From: an uncultured bacterium
Lineage (GTDB): Bacteria; Bacillota; Clostridia; Christensenellales; Pumilibacteraceae
Direction of reading: 5' to 3'
DNA length: 5,191 nucleotides
Assembly (NCBI GenBank): GCA_949747725.1
Contig: CATKFJ010000223.1
Location: 1 to 5,191 of the forward strand
Shown here: piece by piece, positions 1-5,191 of the stretch
How the letters are laid out: the number at the start of each line of letters is the position of its first letter
How positions within the stretch are numbered: position 1 is the first letter of the stretch
Position numbers and translations under genes: made by a program
Notes under the pieces: model-generated
Database searches by the model: none
What the model was told of the DNA's origin: nothing
Seen by the model: the letters and a program-made list of their open reading frames with translations, nothing else

Positions 1-701
1 ATCACCACATCTGCCGGTTCGCTCATTTCGCGCACGTCCTTACAAAACACTTCGGGATCGGCTATATTGTTGATCGAGCAATTATATTTTGTGGCACTTA
101 TCGCCTGTTCGTCATTATCGGCAAAAACAACGCTATCAGCTCCGAGCGCGGTTGCACAAACGCCCAAGATTCCGCTACCGCAACCGAAATCAAGAACACG
201 CATGCCCTTTAGCTTTATCCTTTGCATTAAATCGATACACATGGATGTTGTTTCATGCATCCCCGTACCGAACGCCAAACCGGGATTAAGTTTTACGGGA
301 ATATCGCTACCGACGGCATTATAGTTTATCCATTCGGGCACTATTACTATTTTCCCGATATTAAACGGTTTGTAATATTTTTTCCATTCGTTTTCCCATT
401 CATCCGAATCGATGATTTCCGTATCTATCTTAAGTATGGAAAAATCATCTCCGAGTGAGCTAAGTCTGTTTTTAATAGCTTGTTCGTCGGCTTCCATATC
501 GAAATAACCGCTCACATAACAGCCGTCTACGGCATTAAACAATGCTGCATCGGCATAGTCCCAACGTTTTTCATCGAGGACTTGACGTACATTATTGTAA
601 TCGTCGAATACTTCGCCCATACTCCCCGATTCGTGCAATGCGTATGCAACATCGTCGGAAGCTATTGTCGAACATGTTACGGTTATCTTTTTGAATTTCA
701 T
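1..701 (-). CDS. prmA: Ribosomal protein L11 methyltransferase PrmA, C-terminal end missing (off left edge)
   Basis: PrmA uses S-adenosylmethionine to trimethylate residues of ribosomal protein L11 in the cytoplasm. I translated the minus strand from the ATG at 699-701; the frame stays open for 233 codons to the window edge. PrmA proteins are usually about 290-310 residues, so roughly 60-80 are missing. Visible landmarks are a substrate-binding N-terminal part, the motif EWENEWKKYYKP (101-112), the family signature LNPGLAFGTGMHETT (138-152), and SAM motif I, VLDFGCGSGILG (169-180). The acidic motif VVFADND (191-197) probably holds the ribose-binding Asp. The later N-[IL]-x-A-[DN] motif would lie just beyond the edge. 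The start is 15 bp after the pta stop, so the two are probably one transcript. No Shine-Dalgarno sequence is visible before the ATG, and the nearest upstream in-frame stop is the pta stop codon itself. The identification is firm; the start is likely but not proven. Confidence 0.95.
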   Translation of the reverse strand, partial: MKFKKITVTCSTIASDDVAYALHESGSMGEVFDDYNNVRQVLDEKRWDYADAALFNAVDGCYVSGYFDMEADEQAIKNRLSSLGDDFSILKIDTEIIDSDEWENEWKKYYKPFNIGKIVIVPEWINYNAVGSDIPVKLNPGLAFGTGMHETTSMCIDLMQRIKLKGMRVLDFGCGSGILGVCATALGADSVVFADNDEQAISATKYNCSINNIADPEVFCKDVREMSEPADVV

Positions 702-716
702 GGGTGATCGAATATA

Positions 717-1715
717 TCAGTTGTTAATGGCGCTTTGAAGCGCTGTCATGGCTACGACGTTTACAACGTCCTCGCTACTGCAGCCGCGCGACAGATCGTT
801 TACGGGTTTATTAAAGCCTTGACAGATAGGTCCGATAGCTTCTGCGCCTGCCAAACGCTGTACAAGCTTATACCCGATATTTCCGGCTTGAAGGTCGGGG
901 AAAATCAATACATTGGCTTTGCCTGCGACGGTGCTGCCCGGGGCTTTAAGATCGGCTACCGTAGGTACAAGCGCAGCATCGGCTTGCAATTCTCCGTCCA
1001 CCGAAAGGTCGGGACGTGCGGATCTGACTATTTCGAGCGCGGCAGCAACTTTATCTACAAGCTCGTGTTTTGCCGAACCTTTTGTAGAGAATGAAAGCAA
1101 CGCAACTTTGGGAGATATTCCGGCTATAGCTACAGCGCTGTCGGCAGACGCCATTGCTATATCCGCAAGTTGATTGCTGTCCGGATTTGGATTGACGGCA
1201 CAGTCGCCGAAAATCATTACTCCGTTTTCGCCGTACTTTGAATTTTTATCGAGCACCATAATGAAACACGAACTGACGGTTTTTATTCCGGGCGCGGTCT
1301 TTATTATCTGTAATGCGGGACGTAAAACATCGCCTGTAGCGTTTATCGATCCTGCCACCATTCCGTCCGCCTCACCGCGCTTTACCATTAGAACGCCGAA
1401 ATACAGCGGATTACGCGCAAACTTATGGGCGGAATCTATATCCATACCTTTGTTTTTGCGAAGCTCGTACAACAGTTGTGCGTAAGGCTCTATATCTATA
1501 GCGCTTATATCTATAATTTTTACACCGTCAAGGTTTGCGCCCGGGCATTTTTGTGCTATAACTTGAGGATTGCCGAGCAATACGACTTTGGCAATACCTT
1601 CGGCTTGCACTTTTGCTGCCGCGGTAATAATGCGCGGTTCTTCTCCTTCGGCAAGTACAATTGTTTTTTTAAGACTTTTGGCTTTTTCACGTACAGTGGT
1701 AAGTAAATCGTTCAT
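717..1715 (-). CDS. pta: Phosphate acetyltransferase (phosphotransacetylase), short single-domain form
   Basis: Pta catalyses acetyl-CoA + phosphate = acetyl phosphate + CoA. With acetate kinase it forms the fermentative route from acetyl-CoA to acetate and ATP, or the reverse route of acetate activation. The protein has 332 residues, the length of the single-domain enzymes of Gram-positive bacteria and Methanosarcina rather than the roughly 700-residue enterobacterial form. Visible signatures are VLAEGEEPRI (20-29), RGEADGMVAGS (113-123), FPDLQAGNIGYKLVQRL (272-288) and GPICQGFNKPVNDLSRG (295-311). S309, R310 and D316 correspond to active-site residues described for the Methanosarcina thermophila enzyme; R28, R86 and R132 are probably the other conserved arginines. 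The ATG at 1713-1715 is chosen because a strong GGAGG lies 5 nt upstream. It is the first gene of a probable pta-prmA operon and is divergent from tmcAL. No acetate kinase gene is in the window. All key residues appear intact. Confidence 0.97.
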   Translation of the reverse strand: MNDLLTTVREKAKSLKKTIVLAEGEEPRIITAAAKVQAEGIAKVVLLGNPQVIAQKCPGANLDGVKIIDISAIDIEPYAQLLYELRKNKGMDIDSAHKFARNPLYFGVLMVKRGEADGMVAGSINATGDVLRPALQIIKTAPGIKTVSSCFIMVLDKNSKYGENGVMIFGDCAVNPNPDSNQLADIAMASADSAVAIAGISPKVALLSFSTKGSAKHELVDKVAAALEIVRSARPDLSVDGELQADAALVPTVADLKAPGSTVAGKANVLIFPDLQAGNIGYKLVQRLAGAEAIGPICQGFNKPVNDLSRGCSSEDVVNVVAMTALQSAINN

Positions 1716-1720
1716 ATTAT

Positions 1721-1725
1721 CCTCC
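1721..1725 (-). promoter_or_regulatory. Shine-Dalgarno site of pta
   Basis: On the minus strand GGAGG is followed by 5 nt (ATAAT) and the pta ATG. It is the only strong ribosome binding site among the four gene starts visible here, and it fixes the pta start. Confidence 0.85.
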
Positions 1726-1727
1726 GA

Positions 1728-1739
1728 TTGTATTTACAA
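1728..1739. repeat. Small inverted repeat TTGTA-TT-TACAA beside the pta ribosome binding site
   Basis: The 12 bp TTGTATTTACAA has perfect 5-bp arms and a 2-bp centre, and lies 2 bp from the pta Shine-Dalgarno sequence. The two bases are too few for an RNA hairpin loop, so if it matters it is more likely a protein site or a partner for the other repeat at 1755-1770, which has the same half-sites. Chance occurrence in AT-rich leader DNA is quite possible. Confidence 0.35.
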
Positions 1740-1748
1740 ATTCTACTT

Positions 1749-1776
1749 TATATGTTACAATAGTTTGTAATACACA
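1749..1776. repeat. Inverted repeat at the 5' end of the pta leader; possible operator or mRNA hairpin
   Basis: The core at 1755-1770 is TTACAA-TAGT-TTGTAA: perfect 6-bp arms around 4 bases. Read as pta mRNA, the stem could extend outward past one A-C mismatch by five more pairs, two of them G-U, over 1749-1776. The predicted pta transcription start lies near 1774, so the structure would sit at the very 5' end of that mRNA. As DNA it overlaps the proposed -35 of the tmcAL promoter and lies just downstream of the pta start point, where a bound repressor could block both genes. The half-site orientation is opposite to the Rex operator (TTGT...ACAA), so I do not assign a regulator. Confidence 0.45.
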
Positions 1777-1782
1777 TATAAT
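1754..1782 (+). promoter_or_regulatory. Putative sigma-A promoter for tmcAL and the downstream gene
   Basis: A perfect -10 TATAAT lies at 1777-1782, with a -35 candidate GTTACA (1754-1759, 4 of 6 to TTGACA) at 17-bp spacing. Transcription would start near 1789, giving a leader of about 30 nt before the tmcAL ATG. A second -10-like hexamer, TATACT, follows at 1783-1788 but has no good -35. The proposal rests on consensus matching in AT-rich DNA. Confidence 0.5.
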
Positions 1783-1809
1783 TATACTCTTGTTTAGGTA
1801 TAAAGTAAA
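1781..1809 (-). promoter_or_regulatory. Putative sigma-A promoter for pta-prmA
   Basis: Read on the minus strand, a perfect -10 TATAAT occupies 1781-1786, and a -35 candidate TTTACT (4 of 6 to TTGACA) occupies 1804-1809 with a 17-bp spacer. Transcription would start near 1774, giving a pta leader of about 60 nt that contains both inverted repeats. The -10 shares 2 bp with the plus-strand -10 inside the palindrome TATAATTATA (1777-1786). Confidence 0.55.
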
Positions 1810-1818
1810 GTAATTGAC

Positions 1819-3003
1819 ATGAAAAATTGTGCAATCGTTTGTGAATATAATCCTTTCCATTTAGGACATAAGTATCAGTTCGACGAGGTGTGTCGGCTTG
1901 GTGCGGATAATATATTTTGTATGATGAGCGGCTCTTTTGTTCAATCCGGACTTCCGGCGTTTTGCGACAAAACGATTCGCGCCGAATGTGCAATTAAATG
2001 CGGAGCAACCGCCGTTATCGAATTGCCCACTGTTTATGCGACAGCCAGCGCACAGATATTTGCCGAGGGTGCGCTCAAAATAATCTCCGAAATAAAAAAC
2101 ATTACGCATATCGCCATGGGCGCAGTATCGGATAGTTCATATATTCTGGAGCTTTCAGAGATCAAAACAAAGCATACGGACCGGTTTAATTCCCTTTTAA
2201 GGGCTTATCTCGAAAAAGGAATCAGTTATAATCCAGCAAGTACGGCTGCGCTTGCCGAACTATATAACGAACTGCATCCCGATAAAAGTTCGGTTGAGAC
2301 TGTTCTTACCGATCCAAATAATATATTATGTATAGAGTATATTTCGGCTATAAATAAGTTTGCGCCGCATATAGAGCCTATAATAATCAAGCGCATAGGC
2401 GTAGCTCATAACGACAAAGAGGCGCGTGACGGCTATATTTCCGCGACTGCTATAAGAGAGCTCGAACATAACGGGCAGTTCGAAAAAGCACAGAGCTTTA
2501 TACCCGTAAACTTCGACAAAATAAAGATCGCGCGCGACGCGCACGCGCCTGATATTTCGGCGTACAAAAAAATCGCACTGTTTGCGCTTAAATCATCGGA
2601 CACGCAATACATATCTCGATTGCGAAACTGCTCGGAAGGTTTGGAATACTTATTGAAAAGTGTATGCAACAGTTTGGATTTTGACGGTATAGTGTCTTAC
2701 GTTGCAGGAAAACGCTATAGCAAGAAACGCATTCTTAGGCTGTTTTTGGATATTGTTCTGGGAATAGACAAACAAGCGACATCCAAGCGGTTTTGTACAA
2801 GACTGTTGGCTTGCGACAAAGGTTTAGATTTCACGCTTCTTCCCGACTGCGTGAAAACGAATAATACATCGATCAAAAATGCGGCGTCGGCAGATACAGA
2901 AATCTCATCAATACTTCGATATGATGAAAAGGCAACCGCGCTCTACAACACTATAAGCCGCATCGACGGCGATTATTATAACTATTCACTGATAAAAGCA
3001 TGA
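1819..3003 (+). CDS. tmcAL: tRNA(Met) cytidine acetate ligase TmcAL (YlbM family)
   Basis: TmcAL makes N4-acetylcytidine at wobble position 34 of elongator tRNA-Met. It activates acetate with ATP to acetyl-AMP and transfers the acetyl group to the tRNA, unlike the acetyl-CoA-dependent TmcA of enterobacteria. The protein has 394 residues, close to the roughly 400-residue family size. The nucleotidyltransferase-like N-terminus carries EYNPFHLGH (9-17), the ATP-binding HxGH-type motif. SGSFVQSGLPA (37-47), AVIELP (65-70), IAMG (98-101; G101 is probably an ATP contact), PNNILCIEY (166-174) and YISATAIR (206-213) follow. The C-terminal part has GKRYSKKRILRLFLDIVLGI (297-316), typical of the tRNA-binding end. 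The start is right by alignment to the family N-terminus, but no good Shine-Dalgarno sequence precedes it. It is divergent from pta and overlaps the next gene. The Ser at 43, where I recall Arg in relatives, is a possible oddity. Confidence 0.93.
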   Translation: MKNCAIVCEYNPFHLGHKYQFDEVCRLGADNIFCMMSGSFVQSGLPAFCDKTIRAECAIKCGATAVIELPTVYATASAQIFAEGALKIISEIKNITHIAMGAVSDSSYILELSEIKTKHTDRFNSLLRAYLEKGISYNPASTAALAELYNELHPDKSSVETVLTDPNNILCIEYISAINKFAPHIEPIIIKRIGVAHNDKEARDGYISATAIRELEHNGQFEKAQSFIPVNFDKIKIARDAHAPDISAYKKIALFALKSSDTQYISRLRNCSEGLEYLLKSVCNSLDFDGIVSYVAGKRYSKKRILRLFLDIVLGIDKQATSKRFCTRLLACDKGLDFTLLPDCVKTNNTSIKNAASADTEISSILRYDEKATALYNTISRIDGDYYNYSLIKA

Positions 3004-3467
3004 AGACATTATTTTCCGAGGAAGATATTTCACGACTGATCGCCGCGTCAAAGAAAAGCGTTTTCAGGACATATGTAGAAGCCGCCGTCACTGAGCATTT
3101 CAGAAGTATGCATTATCTGTCAAGCATGCTGATTTGCGACTGCGTTGTTTTAAATCTTGTTATAAACGATAACATTACGCCGCGGTCCGCGGATAAAATA
3201 ATAACTTGCATAAGACGCGATCATAGATCTCTGTATACCACGGTCGACAGCGCTTTTACTCCCATCGAAAATAGCTTTGACGAATATGCACGAAGAATAT
3301 TGGGCAACGATTACGCCGATATTGAAAAGTTATATATGCGCAAAACAAATTATATTGTTTACGTCATTTCTCGTGACGTTAAAGAAAACTGCAATGCGGA
3401 CAGCAATGAAATTTATTTATCGGCTTATTCATACAAAGAACGTGAAGAACGCTGTCGGCGACAATAA
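3000..3467 (+). CDS. Hypothetical protein, 155 residues, unrecognised
   Basis: I do not recognise this protein and assign no function. The ATG at 3000-3002 overlaps the tmcAL TGA in an ATGA junction, and no Shine-Dalgarno sequence precedes it, so it is probably translated by coupling to tmcAL. The product looks soluble and mostly helical, with no signal peptide. One moderately hydrophobic stretch (39-55, with Cys46 and Cys48) lacks the length and purity of a clear membrane helix. Many charged residues follow, and the last dozen residues are strongly charged (KEREERCRRQ). Cysteines are at 46, 48, 70, 131 and 152, not in a recognisable metal motif. The tight overlap, the full-length open frame on the same strand and the lack of another good gene here argue that it is real. 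It ends 4 bp from the convergent mutS2 stop. A link to TmcAL or tRNA modification is only guilt by association. Confidence 0.75.
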   Translation: MKTLFSEEDISRLIAASKKSVFRTYVEAAVTEHFRSMHYLSSMLICDCVVLNLVINDNITPRSADKIITCIRRDHRSLYTTVDSAFTPIENSFDEYARRILGNDYADIEKLYMRKTNYIVYVISRDVKENCNADSNEIYLSAYSYKEREERCRRQ

Positions 3468-3471
3468 CACA

Positions 3472-5191
3472 CTACTTGATCTCGACAATTGTAACGCCCG
3501 TATCGCCTTCGCCGTAGCGTCCATATCTGAATGACTTAACGCGAGTTTGGCGTTTTAAATACGATTGAATACCTTTGCCGAGAGCGCCCGTACCCTTGCC
3601 GTGGACAATGCGAATCGTACTTCGCGGTGCAATATCCGATAAAATTCTGTCAAGTTCTATGGTTGCATCGTCTACCGTATATCCCAATAACATAACTTCT
3701 CGATTTTCGGGATCTTTATCGGTTTTAAAATTTAAAGCCTGTTTTTTCTCTTTCTCCTGTTTTATTACCGACAACGACGATATAGGTAATTCCGTCTTGA
3801 TCGATCCTATTGCTACGATTGCTTTATTGCCTTTTACTCCGCTTGTTATAATACCCTCTTTGTTCAGCCCGGACACATAAACATGAGTTCCTACAGACAA
3901 GTCTTCGGGTTTGGACGGCGCGGTAGCTTTGATCGGCTCGATCTTATCTACGGGTATTCCGTCCGATAATTTTTTTGCGGACTTGCGCGCGTTAAACAAC
4001 GCCGCCTCATCTGCGGATTTTAATTGAGCTTTTATTTGATCGATAATCTCTTCGGCTTTGGCAGCGTATTCTTCGGCTTGACGCCTTATCATATTGCGCG
4101 CGTTATCATTTATATCGCTTAATTTTTTGCTGTAATCGTTTTTAAACGCGGCTGCTTGTCGTGCGTCATATTCAGCCTGTTTTCTTAACGCCTCGCATCG
4201 TTGCTTTTCGAGCAGTGTTTCATTGCGCAGTTTTTCGGTTTCGCGCATGACCGCGTCGAAAGCACCCTTTTCTTTACTGAGCGCCGACTTTGCGTTGTTT
4301 ATAATATCCTGCCCGAGTCCGAGCTTTTCCGCAATTTCAAGGGCATAACTCGATCCCGAAACACCTTGTAAAAGTCGATACGTCGGTCTGAAATGTACGT
4401 TGTCAAATTGCATGCATGCATTGGAAATTTCGGCGCAACTTAACGCGAATTCTTTTACCGAATTAAAATGTGTCGTAACGACAGCCGTAGAGTTTGCGGA
4501 CAATATCTTCTTTATAATAGCTATTGCAAGAGCCGCGCCCTCATCCGGGTCAGTTCCGTCCCCTACTTCATCCAAAAGTACAAGCGAATTTCCGTCCATA
4601 TCGGAAGTTATTTCGGACAGATTTACAACATGTGCGGAAAATGTACTTAAAGATTGGGTTATACTTTGAGAATCTCCGATATCGCAATAAATTTTATCAA
4701 ATATTCCGACGGAGCTTCCTTCGCTTGCCGGTATATACATTCCGACTGAGGCAAGAAGTGCGAACACTCCTACCGTTTTCAGCGCGACCGTTTTTCCGCC
4801 CGTATTCGGTCCCGAAATCAATAATACGCGTTTTTCGTCGAGCGTTATATCTACAGGCACTATTTTATCTCGTGCGATAAGCGGATGTCGCGCACCTTTA
4901 AGAATAATTTTGCCGTCCGTGTTCAAATGCGGACAGTAAGAATCGGTAATTTTTGCATACTCTGCTTTGGCAAAAATCACACCGCATTCCACTAAAACGT
5001 CTTGCCCTTGAACAAGCATAGACGCATTATTTACGACAGCTATGCTGAGAGCCGTCAGTATCCGCTCGATTTCATTCTGCTCTTCCGTGTGCAGCGTTAT
5101 AAGCTCATTATTTGCTTCAACCACGGCAAAAGGTTCTATAAAAACAGTTGCCCCCGTTGACGATATGTCGTGAACAAGCCCTTTTACAAAC
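3472..5191 (-). CDS. mutS2: MutS2 ATPase with Smr domain, N-terminal end missing (off right edge)
   Basis: MutS2 is a MutS-family ATPase without the mismatch-recognition domain. It is reported to suppress recombination in some bacteria and, in Bacillus subtilis, to detect collided ribosomes and split them. The frame is open to the window edge: 572 residues are visible of a usual 780-790, so about 210 are missing. The GTG at 5122-5124 is internal, because upstream codons still match the family (VHDISSTGATVFIEPFAVVE). Numbering from the edge: Walker A GPNTGGKT 127-134, signature STFSAH 182-187, Walker B LVLLDEVGDGTDPDEG 203-218, H-loop TTHF 239-242, charged coiled-coil about 302-407, a small beta KOW-like segment about 431-475, and the C-terminal Smr domain 498-572 with HGKGTG 530-535. 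The usual L-D-L-R-G motif at the start of Smr reads VMLLG (499-503), losing Asp and Arg. It converges on the 155-residue gene. The family call is very firm. Confidence 0.97.
   Translation of the reverse strand, partial: FVKGLVHDISSTGATVFIEPFAVVEANNELITLHTEEQNEIERILTALSIAVVNNASMLVQGQDVLVECGVIFAKAEYAKITDSYCPHLNTDGKIILKGARHPLIARDKIVPVDITLDEKRVLLISGPNTGGKTVALKTVGVFALLASVGMYIPASEGSSVGIFDKIYCDIGDSQSITQSLSTFSAHVVNLSEITSDMDGNSLVLLDEVGDGTDPDEGAALAIAIIKKILSANSTAVVTTHFNSVKEFALSCAEISNACMQFDNVHFRPTYRLLQGVSGSSYALEIAEKLGLGQDIINNAKSALSKEKGAFDAVMRETEKLRNETLLEKQRCEALRKQAEYDARQAAAFKNDYSKKLSDINDNARNMIRRQAEEYAAKAEEIIDQIKAQLKSADEAALFNARKSAKKLSDGIPVDKIEPIKATAPSKPEDLSVGTHVYVSGLNKEGIITSGVKGNKAIVAIGSIKTELPISSLSVIKQEKEKKQALNFKTDKDPENREVMLLGYTVDDATIELDRILSDIAPRSTIRIVHGKGTGALGKGIQSYLKRQTRVKSFRYGRYGEGDTGVTIVEIK

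Noticed and set aside
67..707. Several plus-strand open frames of 66-85 residues
   Set aside because: All are antisense to prmA, which I confirmed by translating the minus strand through to the edge; none has a family resemblance.
735..1094. 119-residue plus-strand open frame
   Set aside because: It lies wholly opposite pta, whose protein is unmistakable; there is no ribosome binding site and no recognisable protein, so it is a shadow frame.
1755..1770. Rex (redox repressor) operator
   Set aside because: Rex sites in Clostridia read TTGTTAA-N4-TTAACAA; the arms here are in the opposite order, TTACAA-N4-TTGTAA, so it does not match.
1716..1818. Riboswitch or T-box in the intergenic region
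   Set aside because: The region is only 103 bp, AT-rich and shared by two divergent leaders; no T-box sequence, conserved aptamer core or terminator hairpin is visible.
1748..1993. 81-residue minus-strand frame crossing the pta/tmcAL intergenic region
   Set aside because: It covers the conserved tmcAL N-terminus and runs through the probable promoters; the product has no recognisable features and no Shine-Dalgarno support.
4400..4880. Plus-strand frames of 60-118 residues
   Set aside because: They are antisense to the MutS2 ATPase domain, one of the most conserved parts of the window, and look like shadows.
5122..5124. GTG as the start of mutS2
   Set aside because: Codons to the right, up to the window edge, still encode typical MutS2 sequence (VHDISSTGATVFIEP), so this is an internal valine and the gene is cut by the edge.
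1..5191. Mobile element, CRISPR array, tRNA or rRNA gene, defence cassette
   Set aside because: No terminal repeats, transposase, spaced direct repeats, cloverleaf or defence protein was found; apart from one orphan gene, all are housekeeping genes with ordinary context.

Overview
The window holds five protein-coding genes packed almost edge to edge, with no RNA gene, mobile element, CRISPR array or long empty stretch. The gene set points to Bacillota, most likely an anaerobic Clostridia-type bacterium: a short single-domain phosphotransacetylase, the TmcAL-type tRNA acetate ligase (typical of Gram-positive bacteria), MutS2, and fairly low GC (about 40-45% by eye). I cannot name a genus.

Layout. 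On the minus strand, reading right to left from 1715, pta (phosphate acetyltransferase) is followed 15 bp later by prmA (ribosomal protein L11 methyltransferase), which runs off the left edge without its last part. On the plus strand, reading right from 1819, tmcAL (tRNA-Met cytidine acetate ligase) overlaps by 4 bp a 155-residue gene I do not recognise. That gene ends 4 bp from the stop codon of mutS2, which comes in from the right edge on the minus strand and lacks its N-terminal part.

The only real intergenic region is 1716-1818, between the divergent pta and tmcAL. It contains a plausible sigma-A-type promoter for each direction. Their -10 boxes overlap in a perfect palindrome, so polymerase could probably occupy only one at a time. 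Beside it are two inverted repeats built from TTGTA/TACAA half-sites, which could be an operator, an mRNA leader hairpin, or chance in AT-rich DNA.

How the genes fit together. Pta makes acetyl phosphate from acetyl-CoA, which acetate kinase (not in the window) turns into acetate and ATP. TmcAL uses acetate and ATP to acetylate the wobble cytidine of elongator tRNA-Met. The shared control region therefore joins a gene on the route to acetate with a gene that uses acetate in translation. PrmA and MutS2 also act on the ribosome, but their proximity may only reflect ordinary housekeeping order.

I found no clear new defence, mobile or biosynthetic system. The points most worth a second look are the unrecognised 155-residue gene, the altered first motif of the MutS2 Smr domain, and the structure of the pta/tmcAL promoter region.
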